Below, piece by piece: positions 6,753-13,485 of a DNA stretch of 13,485 nt. How positions within the stretch are numbered: position 1 is the stretch's first letter; the number at the start of each line of letters is the position of its first letter. The notes below the pieces were generated by a model. The model had not been told where the DNA came from and searched no databases. It saw only the letters and a list, made by a program, of their open reading frames with translations. Origin of the DNA: JBDTMC01 sp039934475 (GTDB lineage: Bacteria; Acidobacteriota; Terriglobia; Bryobacterales; Bryobacteraceae); assembly GCA_039934475.1 (NCBI GenBank), contig JBDTMC010000187.1:1-13485 (forward strand). The letters run 5' to 3'. A program made the position numbers and the translations under genes.

Positions 6753-6780
6753 GTGACGCGGTAGCCCCACATGGGATAAT
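6753..6780 (+). promoter_or_regulatory. Candidate sigma-70 promoter of the aldolase gene
   Basis: GTGACG (6753-6758) as -35 and GATAAT (6775-6780) as -10 are separated by 16 bases; each differs from consensus by one or two bases. The start of transcription would fall near 6787, giving a 5' leader of about 25 bases that includes GGGAGG ahead of the GTG start at 6812. Confidence 0.45.
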
Positions 6781-6811
6781 CGGGAAAGTTTAATTCCATC
6801 CGGGAGGGATC

Positions 6812-7828
6812 GTGACACTGTCAAAAGGCAAGTTGAAGCACATGAAGGCGCTTTCCAACAGCGGCGGCGTTATTGCAGCCGCGGCCATGGACCAGCGTGG
6901 CAGCCTACAGAAGTCGATTGCGGCCGCCAAAGGCATTGACAAGAAGGCCGTGACGGACGAGATGATGTCGGAGTTCAAGACGGCCGTGACGAGAGTATTG
7001 ACGCCGCACGCCAGCGCCATTCTTCTGGATCCTGAGTTTGGGCTTGACGCCGCGAAGGCGCGTAGCGCGAATGCGGGATTGCTACTGGCGTACGAAGAGA
7101 GCGGCTACGACAACACCAAGCAGGGACGCCTGCCGGACCTTTTGCCGCATGTCTCCGGACAGCGCCTGATGGACTGGGGCGCCAATGCGGTGAAGGTATT
7201 GATCTACTACACACCGTTTGAGGACGCCGGAGTGAACGACATTAAGCACGCGTTCATTGAGCGCATTGGGCGTGAATGCCAGGCGCTGGAGATCCCGTTC
7301 TTCCTGGAATTTGTCGGGTACGACCCGAAGGGCGGTGACGAGAAGGGTCTGGAATACGCGAAGTTGAAGCCGCAGATCGTCACGGGCTCGATGGCCGAGT
7401 TCACCAAAGACGTCTACAACGTAGACGTGCTGAAGGTGGAAGTGCCTATCAACGCCGAATATGTCGAAGGAAGTTCGGTCTACAAAGGCCAGAAGGCTTA
7501 TAGCCGGGCCGAAGCGCTGGACCTCTTCCGTTCCGCGGCAGCAGTGGCTACGAAGCCGTTCATCTATCTCAGCGCGGGCGTAAGCAATGCTGAATTCACG
7601 GAAAGCCTGCACATGGCGGGGGAATCCGGCACCGATTACTCCGGCGTACTTTGCGGCCGGGCAACGTGGAAGGAAGGAATTCCGGTCTACGGTAAAAGCG
7701 GCGCCAAGGCGTTGGAGGACTGGTTGGCCGGCGAAGGCGTGAAGAACATCAACGCCGTGAACGCGGCCATCGGCGGCGCCAAGCCGTGGTGGACCAAACT
7801 GGGTCTCACGGCTGGCGCGGTTGCGTGA
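6812..7828 (+). CDS. lacD: Tagatose-1,6-bisphosphate aldolase-like protein (LacD family)
   Basis: LacD-type class I aldolases split tagatose-1,6-bisphosphate into dihydroxyacetone phosphate and glyceraldehyde-3-phosphate through a Schiff-base lysine. The 338-aa chain is slightly longer than the usual about 325. The start is GTG 6812, with GGGAGG just upstream; an ATG at 6842 lacks one. Family landmarks are AAAMDQRGS (23-31), LLDPEFGLDA (71-80), AVKVLIYYTPFED (126-138), FFLEFVGYD (163-171, E166 as the second active-site residue), DVLKVEVPIN (205-214, K208 as the likely Schiff-base lysine) and YLSAGVSNAEF (252-262), a phosphate-site strand. No signal peptide, so cytoplasmic. It has its own likely promoter and ends 5 bases from the stop of the converging repeat-protein gene. 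Other tagatose-pathway genes (isomerase, 6-phosphate kinase) are absent here, so a related ketose bisphosphate is possible. Confidence 0.88.
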   Translation: MTLSKGKLKHMKALSNSGGVIAAAAMDQRGSLQKSIAAAKGIDKKAVTDEMMSEFKTAVTRVLTPHASAILLDPEFGLDAAKARSANAGLLLAYEESGYDNTKQGRLPDLLPHVSGQRLMDWGANAVKVLIYYTPFEDAGVNDIKHAFIERIGRECQALEIPFFLEFVGYDPKGGDEKGLEYAKLKPQIVTGSMAEFTKDVYNVDVLKVEVPINAEYVEGSSVYKGQKAYSRAEALDLFRSAAAVATKPFIYLSAGVSNAEFTESLHMAGESGTDYSGVLCGRATWKEGIPVYGKSGAKALEDWLAGEGVKNINAVNAAIGGAKPWWTKLGLTAGAVA

Positions 7829-7833
7829 TGATT

Positions 7834-10800
7834 CTACGGATTGACGACTAGCGTCACCGGCAAGGTCATCGTCCGATCGTTGCTCGGATACTCGACGAAA
7901 TTGATTTCACTGGTGTAAGTTCCGGCGGGGAGCGTGGCGCCGTTGACGCTTACGGTCATGGTGGTTGGCGTATAGCAGCAGCCGAGTCCGGTGGGCGAGA
8001 TTGACAGCCAGTTGCTGCCATTTCCCGAGACGGCCGTCGATGTGTAGCGGATGACGGCATTGCTACTGGCTCCGCTAAAAGCCTGGGTGGGGGGATTGGC
8101 TCCTCCGGCTTGCATCGTGAATGTGAGCGGCGCGGGTTGCACGAATACTGAGTCACCCACGGCCACGGTGACGGGAATGGCGACGTTGCCGGTGGGTGAT
8201 TGCAGAACGACCTGGCCCGTAAAGTTGCCAGCGATGAAGCCGCTGTCGGGAAGGTTATTCGTGATGACCCCGACAGTGAGCGTCGACGGCGCGGTTCCAC
8301 TACCGGCGGAGACTGACAGCCAGTTGTTCGAGTCCGAGGTGTTTCTGACGAGCGTCCAGTTCAGCGCTCCTGGTCCGGCGTTGCGGATGTGCACCTGTTG
8401 TGACGTGGGGTTTGCGCCTAAGCCTGGCTGCATTGAGAAAGTCATCTGACCTTGGACGTTATCGAAGACCGTTGCGCCGGCCGGCGCAACGGTGAGATTG
8501 ACAGGGACGGTCATTGACACATCGCCGCCGGGATACATGATCGCGTTGATCTCGCCCGTGTAGGTGCCGGCAGCCAGAGAAGCGCCATTAACGCTTACGG
8601 TCATGGCCTCGGGAGTGTAGCAGCAGCCGACTCCGGTTGGGGTGACTTGCAGCCACGACCCGCCATTTCCGCTGGACACCGAGGAAGTGAAGCGGACGGT
8701 GGAGCCTCCGGTGGCGCTGAACAACAGGATCTCTGGAAGCGGGTTCTTGCCGCCCGCCGACATATTGAAGCTGATGGGATTTGTTTGCGTGAATGCTCCG
8801 TCGCCGACGTATACCATCACCGGAATCGTAAGGTTGCCACCGGCCGAGCGGAAGGCGATTTGGCCACTAAAGGTGCCGGCAACCAAGCCATTGTTCGGGA
8901 GGTTCTGGGTAACGATGCTCACCGAAATGATGCCCGGGGTAGATCCTGTGGCCGGGGTGACGTTGAGCCAGTTGTTTCCGTCGGACGTGCTTCGCGTCAT
9001 GGAGTAGTTCAACGAACCGCCCACACTACGGAGCGAAATACCCTGCGAAGGCGGATTGAGGCCTGTACCAGTCCGCTGGGAGAACGTGATTTGCCCCGGC
9101 ACGTTGTCGAGGTATGGCGCACCGGAGGCGGCAATCGTCAATGTGACAGGCACAGTAATCGAGGCGTCGTTCCCGGGGTAACTGGTGAACGTAACCTGGG
9201 CGGCATACGTACCAGCGGGAAGAGTCGCTGACGGGTTGACGGTCAACGTGATCGCTTCGGGCGTATAACAACAGCCCAGCCCGGTGGGCGAGACCTGGAG
9301 CCAACTGCCGCCCGTGCCGGTGCTAGCCGCCACCGTAAAGCGCACGACGCCTCCGCCCGTCGCGAGCGGAGTGACGACCTGTGGCAGAGGATTGGCGCCG
9401 CCAAAGGTCTTGGTGAAACTGATTGGGTTCACCTGATTGAAAGCCGTGTCGCCCACCACTACACTGATGGGAACGGTAACGGTACTGCTGGCGGTCCGTA
9501 CGAGTAGTTGCCCGGTGAACGTCCCCGCTATCAAGCCTCCATTGGGCAACAATTGTGTAGTCACCGACACCGACACGGTTGCCGGCGCGGCGCCGCTCGC
9601 CGCGGACACGTTTAGCCAGTTGTTCCCATCCGAGGTGCTCTTTGACAGCGTCCAGTTTAGAGCATTGGGACCCGCTTTGAGGATCTGCATGCTCTGGGCG
9701 GCGGGGTTCGTGCTGCGGCCCGTTGTGAGGGAATAACTCAGTTGGCCGGGGAGATTGCCTAAGTATGTGGTTCCCGCGGCTGCCACAGTCAATGTCACCG
9801 GAACCGTCATAACATAGTCGCTTCCGGGGTAGCTGGTGATTGTTACCTGTCCGGTATAAGAACCGGCTGCCAGAGACGGCGAAGGATTCACACTGACGGT
9901 GACGGCCTCCGGCGTGTAGCAGCAGCCAACGCCAGTGGGTGCAACCACGAGCCACGCGCCACCATTGGCGGTGGATGAGGAGACCGTAAAACGGGCTACG
10001 CTGGCATCGCTGGTTGAAACTGCCAAGACCTGTGGCAGTGGATTCGCCCCGCCAAAGGGCTTAGTGAAGCTTATGGGATTCAGTTGACTGAAGGTGATGT
10101 CGCCCACCACGACGCTAATGGGCACCGTGATGTTCCCGGTTGCCGAACGAAAGAGAAGATTGCCAGAGTACCCAAACGGTAAAAGCGCCGCGTTGGGCAG
10201 GTTTTGGGTAATCACAGAAACGGTAAGAGTAGCCGGCGCTGTGCCACTGACGGCCGAGACTGAAAGCCAGGGATTGCCGTCCGCCGTAGTAGCCGTAAGG
10301 GCCCAATTCAACGTGCCGACGCCAGCGTTTCGAATCTGCAGAGTCTGCGCAGCCGGGTTGGTGGTGCGGCCGGTCTTGAGGGAAAAAGTCATCTGTCCGG
10401 GAGCGTTATCGAACAGGGGTCCAGTAGTAGCCGCCACCGTTAGGGTGACGGGAATGGTCATGGAAACGTCATTGCCTGGGTAGGAGATCACAGTTACCTG
10501 GCCGGTGTAACTTCCCGCGGCCAGAGAGGCTGAAGGATTGACACTGATGCCGATGGATTCCGGCGTATAACAACAGCCGACGCCGGAAGGCGCCGCCAGC
10601 AACCACGTACCGCCGTTTGAGGTAGCGACTGACACGCTGAATCGGGAGACGCTGGCGCTGGTGGTGGTTACTAGTACCACTTGCGGTAGGGGATTCGCTC
10701 CGCCAAAGGGTTTGGTGAAACTAAGAGGGCTGATTTGAGTGAAACCGGTGTCGCCTACCACCACGTTCACTGGAATCGTCACACTGCCGCCTGATGAGTT

Positions 10801-11472
10801 GAACCGCAACTGACCGACGAATGTACCGGCCGCGGCGCCACCACCAGGCAGGGATCCGGGCACCACTCCGATGGAAACCGTAGAAGGCGCCTGCCCGGAT
10901 GACACCGACGCAGTGAGCCAGCCACCGCCGTCGGCAGTACTCGCCGTGAGCGACCAATTCAACGCTCCGCTTCCGCCGTTGCGAATCTGCAGCGGCTGCG
11001 CGGGCGGCGCTCCTCCCGTCTGCAGCGAGAAGGTCATTTGCCCCGGCGTGGTGTCGAAGAATGGCGTCCCCGCAGCGGCCACGATGAGGGTGACCGGTAC
11101 GGTCAACGTAGTAGTAGCCGTGGGATATGCGGTAAAGACAATCTGCCCGGTGTACGTTCCGGCGGCCAGAGTTATAAGCGGATTCACGGTGACCGTAATC
11201 GCCTCGGGGGTATAACAGCAACCGGTGCCTGTAGGAGAGGTGGTGAGCCAAGTGCCGCCGGTGGTGGTGGTGGCGGTTGCCGTGAAGCGCATGACGGAGT
11301 TGTTCGTCGTCACCACCGATACCACTTGCGGCAGCGGGTTCGATCCTGCGAAGACCTTTGTGAATGACAGGGCCGGCACGTTGGCAAAAGTTTGTGCCTG
11401 CAGGGTTCCGAGAGAGGCGCAGGCTACTGCGAGAGCAGCGACGGCGAAGGGGATGCGGTTCGTGTTCTTCAT
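7834..11472 (-). CDS. Large secreted BACON-like repeat protein with six vicinal-cysteine (CCYTP) loops
   Basis: A 1212-aa protein with start ATG 11472, preceded by GGAG at 8 bases; an upstream ATG at 11541 lacks support. MKNTNRIPF, a hydrophobic core and LQAQ form a signal peptide (about 27 residues). The rest is five tandem repeats of 214-217 residues plus a C-terminal half repeat. Each has an A module (NPISFTKPFGGANPLPQV, GGxWLxVxPTGxGCCYTPE, VSVNPxxxLAAGTYTGQ, YPGxD, MTVPVTLTVA) and a B module (NxPGQMTFS, NPAAQxLQIRNAG, ALNWTLxxSTxDGNNWL, TIPVSVVVGD). The modules resemble BACON/Ig-like beta sandwiches of secreted proteins. All 12 cysteines outside the signal peptide lie in the six CC pairs, so disulfides are probably between neighbouring cysteines. 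There is no membrane anchor or sorting tail. Likely roles are adhesion, carbohydrate binding or surface scaffold; none is proven. Confidence 0.88.
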   Translation of the reverse strand: MKNTNRIPFAVAALAVACASLGTLQAQTFANVPALSFTKVFAGSNPLPQVVSVVTTNNSVMRFTATATTTTGGTWLTTSPTGTGCCYTPEAITVTVNPLITLAAGTYTGQIVFTAYPTATTTLTVPVTLIVAAAGTPFFDTTPGQMTFSLQTGGAPPAQPLQIRNGGSGALNWSLTASTADGGGWLTASVSSGQAPSTVSIGVVPGSLPGGGAAAGTFVGQLRFNSSGGSVTIPVNVVVGDTGFTQISPLSFTKPFGGANPLPQVVLVTTTSASVSRFSVSVATSNGGTWLLAAPSGVGCCYTPESIGISVNPSASLAAGSYTGQVTVISYPGNDVSMTIPVTLTVAATTGPLFDNAPGQMTFSLKTGRTTNPAAQTLQIRNAGVGTLNWALTATTADGNPWLSVSAVSGTAPATLTVSVITQNLPNAALLPFGYSGNLLFRSATGNITVPISVVVGDITFSQLNPISFTKPFGGANPLPQVLAVSTSDASVARFTVSSSTANGGAWLVVAPTGVGCCYTPEAVTVSVNPSPSLAAGSYTGQVTITSYPGSDYVMTVPVTLTVAAAGTTYLGNLPGQLSYSLTTGRSTNPAAQSMQILKAGPNALNWTLSKSTSDGNNWLNVSAASGAAPATVSVSVTTQLLPNGGLIAGTFTGQLLVRTASSTVTVPISVVVGDTAFNQVNPISFTKTFGGANPLPQVVTPLATGGGVVRFTVAASTGTGGSWLQVSPTGLGCCYTPEAITLTVNPSATLPAGTYAAQVTFTSYPGNDASITVPVTLTIAASGAPYLDNVPGQITFSQRTGTGLNPPSQGISLRSVGGSLNYSMTRSTSDGNNWLNVTPATGSTPGIISVSIVTQNLPNNGLVAGTFSGQIAFRSAGGNLTIPVMVYVGDGAFTQTNPISFNMSAGGKNPLPEILLFSATGGSTVRFTSSVSSGNGGSWLQVTPTGVGCCYTPEAMTVSVNGASLAAGTYTGEINAIMYPGGDVSMTVPVNLTVAPAGATVFDNVQGQMTFSMQPGLGANPTSQQVHIRNAGPGALNWTLVRNTSDSNNWLSVSAGSGTAPSTLTVGVITNNLPDSGFIAGNFTGQVVLQSPTGNVAIPVTVAVGDSVFVQPAPLTFTMQAGGANPPTQAFSGASSNAVIRYTSTAVSGNGSNWLSISPTGLGCCYTPTTMTVSVNGATLPAGTYTSEINFVEYPSNDRTMTLPVTLVVNP
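7837..11391 (-). repeat. Tandem array: five ~648-bp coding repeats plus a half repeat
   Basis: Taking each unit to end at the conserved VGD, the units from the N-terminus are 10750-11391 (642 bp), 10099-10749 (651), 9448-10098 (651), 8800-9447 (648), 8152-8799 (648) and a lone A module at 7837-8151 (315). The CCYTP codons fall at about 7970, 8615, 9263, 9914, 10565 and 11210. All length differences are multiples of three. Copies differ at many third positions (the CC pair is TGCTGC, TGTTGT or TGCTGT), so the duplications are old and diverged, not recent slippage. Confidence 0.9.
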
Positions 11473-11553
11473 GACAAATACTCCTACTCTGAGGCTGAGG
11501 AAGGGGCGGCAGAATCCCAGAATATCTTCCGACAAAATCAAAGGTATGAACGC

Positions 11554-11583
11554 ATATTACGGAAGGCCTCACCGGCATGGCAA
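11554..11583 (-). promoter_or_regulatory. Candidate promoter of the repeat-protein gene
   Basis: On the minus strand TTGCCA (11583-11578) and TAATAT (11559-11554) are separated by 18 bases, with four to five of six consensus matches each. Transcription would begin about 75 bases before the ATG at 11472. Support is pattern-only. Confidence 0.3.
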
Positions 11584-11633
11584 GGAAATTGTGGAATCAC
11601 TTCGGATAAAGCGACTTGTACGTACTATTAGTG

Positions 11634-11674
11634 CGGTCACCCCCAGGGAGTACTCGGTCCAGTGCTTGTGACCG
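11634..11674. repeat. Spaced inverted repeat CGGTCAC/GTGACCG
   Basis: Perfect 7-bp arms at 11634-11640 and 11668-11674 are separated by 27 bases in the divergent region between the repeat-protein and phosphoesterase genes. The spacing is wide for a hairpin; two half-sites of one DNA-binding protein would be an alternative. Chance cannot be excluded. Confidence 0.25.
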
Positions 11675-11706
11675 GCGGCTTTTCGATTCAGGGAGGGGTT
11701 CCTTGC

Positions 11707-11733
11707 TTGATCCGGCTGGAAGGGAGATATAAT
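11707..11733 (+). promoter_or_regulatory. Promoter of the phosphoesterase gene, probably leaderless
   Basis: TTGATC (11707-11712) and a perfect TATAAT (11728-11733) are separated by 15 bases. Transcription would start around 11740, immediately at the ATG at 11741. An AGGGAG at 11721-11726 lies inside this promoter, 14 bases from the ATG, too far to be a normal ribosome site. The mRNA is therefore probably leaderless. Confidence 0.55.
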
Positions 11734-11740
11734 CGCTGCC

Positions 11741-13021
11741 ATGGCGCAGTTACCGATTGTTGCCGCTGGAGATATCGCCCGATCCGTTGCCGCAAATCAG
11801 CATGCCCTCCAGTCCGTTGTAAACCAACAGGCAGGACAAGTGACGGACGATCCACTCACCCAGGCCCGGTTGGCGAAGGGTTTCGCGGAAGTCGCCGGAG
11901 AGCTGCACAAACACGACAACGGCAAACACGTGCTCTCCACCTCGTCTAGCCCGATGGCTTCCGTGCTGCAGAGCTTTGTGCAGCAGAAGGCCGCGGAATC
12001 GGGCCAGATCGATGAAACCGAGCATGGCCTCATCGTTAAGTTCAGCGATGACGATTTGCTGGAGTGGATAAAGACGGGCTTTGTCGCGCTGTTTCAAGGG
12101 CAGGAGAAGTTCGAGTGGCACACCGCGCCGGACGATCCCGACCCTCTTCCCAATCCAGACAGTGATCACTTACGAGTGGCGGTCTTCGCCGACTGGGCAA
12201 CAGGCGCCTACGGCTCTCCAGTGATTGCCGACAGCATCCGCAAAGACCCGGATGGGTTTGACCTTGTGCTCCACTTGGGAGACGTCTACTACTCCGGCCA
12301 GCCGGAGGAAGTGCAGAAGTACCTGGTGGACGCATTTCCTTATCGCAACGATGCGATCCACCGGTCCTTAAACGGGAATCACGAGATGTTCAGCGGCGGC
12401 AAGGCCTACAAGTCCGCCATTCTGGGTGGGCGCTTCCTGCAACGTGAGACGCACTTCTTTGTGCAGAACAAGTACTGGGTACTGATTGGACTGGATACCG
12501 CGTATCAGGACCACGACATGCCGGACGAGGAGGTGGCTTGGCTAAGAAGGATCATTGACCAGGCGGGCGACAGGCGAATCGTGCTCTTCTCTCATCACCA
12601 ACCGCTTTCCCTGCTTGATTCGCAAGGCCCGAAGCTGGTTGAGAAGCTGAAGGACATTCTCGAGAGCAGGAAAATCTTCGCCTGGTATTGGGGCCACGAG
12701 CACCGCTGCGTTTTATACGACCAACATCCAAAATGGGGCATCTTCGGCCGCTGCATAGGCAACGGAGGGTTCCCGTCGTTCCGCGACACACTGGGTCCAG
12801 TGGTGAAGGATCTCACTTTCAAGAAAGTCCGCGGGGATAGTGATACAGGAGTGCCTGGCGCGTTGATCCTGGACGGGCCCAATTCCTACGTCAGCAACGC
12901 TCCGGATCAGTTTGCGCCCCACGGCTACACGAGTCTGGTGTTCGACGCATACCACATACGCGAGTTCATGCATCGGGCCGATGGCGTACGTTTCAGACAC
13001 AGTTGCTTACGGCAGGGTTAG
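11741..13021 (+). CDS. Calcineurin-like metallophosphoesterase with uncharacterised N-terminal domain
   Basis: This 426-aa protein has a C-terminal two-metal phosphoesterase domain (about 144-420). Motifs in order are D151 (VFADWATG), G180-D181-VYY (LHLGDVYY), G212-N213-H214-E (NGNHEMF), H285-H286 (LFSHHQP) and G318-H319-E-H321. The first motif is D-W-A, where D-x-H or D-x-G is usual; the rest resembles purple-acid-phosphatase-type members (GDxxY). Residues 1-140 form a soluble domain I do not recognise, with a hydrophilic Pro/Asp linker at 129-142. There is no signal peptide, so it is cytoplasmic. An in-frame stop at 11708 and a TATAAT just upstream fix the ATG at 11741. The FAD oxidase starts 69 bases after its stop and is likely co-transcribed. 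Substrate (nucleotide, phospholipid or phosphoprotein) cannot be told. Confidence 0.87.
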   Translation: MAQLPIVAAGDIARSVAANQHALQSVVNQQAGQVTDDPLTQARLAKGFAEVAGELHKHDNGKHVLSTSSSPMASVLQSFVQQKAAESGQIDETEHGLIVKFSDDDLLEWIKTGFVALFQGQEKFEWHTAPDDPDPLPNPDSDHLRVAVFADWATGAYGSPVIADSIRKDPDGFDLVLHLGDVYYSGQPEEVQKYLVDAFPYRNDAIHRSLNGNHEMFSGGKAYKSAILGGRFLQRETHFFVQNKYWVLIGLDTAYQDHDMPDEEVAWLRRIIDQAGDRRIVLFSHHQPLSLLDSQGPKLVEKLKDILESRKIFAWYWGHEHRCVLYDQHPKWGIFGRCIGNGGFPSFRDTLGPVVKDLTFKKVRGDSDTGVPGALILDGPNSYVSNAPDQFAPHGYTSLVFDAYHIREFMHRADGVRFRHSCLRQG

Positions 13022-13090
13022 CACCTGCACATTCATTGAAACGCAGCGCAGGGAATTAACACTACTCAAAAAGTACGGAGGAAGGGCCGG

Positions 13091-13485
13091 ATGTCCACGA
13101 AGACTGTCACCAATTGGTTTGGCGATGTTGTTTCACACCCTCAGGTTATCGTACAGGCGAGATCGGTCAACGACATCGTTAAGATCCTCAAGGATCCCGT
13201 AAAGTACCCGTCGCCCGTTCGCGCGGTCGGCTCCAACCACTCGACTGCGCCAGTGGGTGTGGCCGAAGGCGGGACGCTGATCAAGATGTCGAAGATGAAT
13301 CGCATCCTGAACATCGGCACTGACACTGTGACGGTTCAGGCGGGCGCCATTGCCTACGACGTCGCGCAGGAACTGCTGCAGCACAACCTGCAGTACTACG
13401 TGAACACGGAAATCGGCGGTCTTTCCGTGGGCAGCGCGGCGTGCGCGGGCACCAAGGATGCGTCGATGCCGGGAGAATTCGGGCA
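13091..13485 (+). CDS. FAD-linked oxidoreductase, sugar-lactone/alditol-oxidase-like, 3' end outside window
   Basis: The frame from ATG 13091 stays open to the window end (131 codons); GGAGG lies 9 bases upstream. It has the PCMH-type FAD-binding start: WFGDVVSHPQVIVQARSVNDIV (strand and helix), VRAVGSNHS (43-51), and VTVQAGAIAYDVAQEL (80-95). H50 in GSNHS sits where L-gulono- and arabinono-lactone oxidases and alditol oxidase attach FAD covalently, so this protein may carry histidyl-FAD. IGGLSVGSAACAGTKD (108-123) is the pyrophosphate-contacting segment. There is no signal peptide at this start. Position behind the phosphoesterase with 69 bases between suggests co-transcription. The substrate domain is missing from the window, so the exact oxidase type is open. 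Confidence 0.82.
   Translation, partial: MSTKTVTNWFGDVVSHPQVIVQARSVNDIVKILKDPVKYPSPVRAVGSNHSTAPVGVAEGGTLIKMSKMNRILNIGTDTVTVQAGAIAYDVAQELLQHNLQYYVNTEIGGLSVGSAACAGTKDASMPGEFG

Noticed and set aside
7834..11472. Repeat protein as a CRISPR-like or transposon-linked repeat array
   Set aside because: The repeats are in-frame coding modules of about 648 bp with diverged third positions, and there are no spacers or mobility genes.
10721..11578. 285-aa minus frame and other long frames overlapping the repeat-protein gene
   Set aside because: Periodic, Arg/His-rich shadows produced by the repeats and GC bias; the signal peptide, ribosome site and repeats support only the frame of 7834-11472.
1..13485. 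One dedicated galactose/tagatose gene cluster
   Set aside because: The sugar-related genes lie in separate units on both strands with unrelated genes between; no transporter, kinase or regulator links them.

Overview
The window reads as chromosomal DNA of a free-living, moderately GC-rich bacterium. My best guess is Acidobacteriota, near the Solibacter/Bryobacter group. That rests on three family resemblances recalled from knowledge, not on a search: a remnant of an acidobacterial-type (ADOP/MacB-like) ABC permease, a large secreted protein built from BACON-like 'AAGTYTGQ' beta modules, and a sulfatase-fold enzyme with C-terminal TPRs. I see no phage, transposase, CRISPR array, tRNA or rRNA.

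Layout. (1) Positions 1-2705: the 3' part of a GH36/melibiase-like alpha-galactosidase, followed after 9 bases by an enolase-superfamily (galactonate-dehydratase-like) enzyme. These two look like an operon, closed by a 7-bp hairpin. (2) 2719-3120, minus: a small hypothetical protein with a TTG start and a good ribosome binding site. (3) 3124-3576: a gene-poor stretch holding three consecutive stem-loops, the last a strong intrinsic terminator. This is a candidate small RNA or a leader/attenuator of the next gene. (4) 3595-5277, plus: a secreted sulfatase-fold enzyme with Thr where sulfatases carry the formylglycine Cys/Ser, plus TPRs. (5) 5282-6346, minus: a fumarylacetoacetate-hydrolase-family protein with, unusually, a signal peptide. 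(6) 6569-6722: a scar of an ABC permease gene that keeps only its first about 9 and last 39 codons, out of frame with each other. (7) 6812-7828, plus: a tagatose-1,6-bisphosphate-aldolase-like (LacD) protein with a recognisable promoter. (8) 7834-11472, minus: a 1212-aa secreted protein of five tandem 214-217-residue repeats plus a half repeat. Six vicinal-cysteine GxGCCYTP loops hold all the cysteines of the mature chain. (9) 11741-13021, plus: a metallophosphoesterase, probably leaderless. (10) 13091 to the window end: the N-terminal part of an FAD-linked lactone/alditol-oxidase-like protein, cut by the window edge.

How they fit. Several enzymes suit sugar and sugar-acid breakdown: alpha-galactosidase, acid-sugar dehydratase, FAH-type hydrolase, tagatose-bisphosphate aldolase and sugar-lactone/alditol oxidase. 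They are split among separate transcription units on both strands, so one pathway is only a suggestion. Two gene pairs are tail-to-tail with 4-5 bases between stops. The observations most worth following are the structured RNA before the sulfatase-like gene, the vicinal-Cys repeat protein, and the permease deletion scar.
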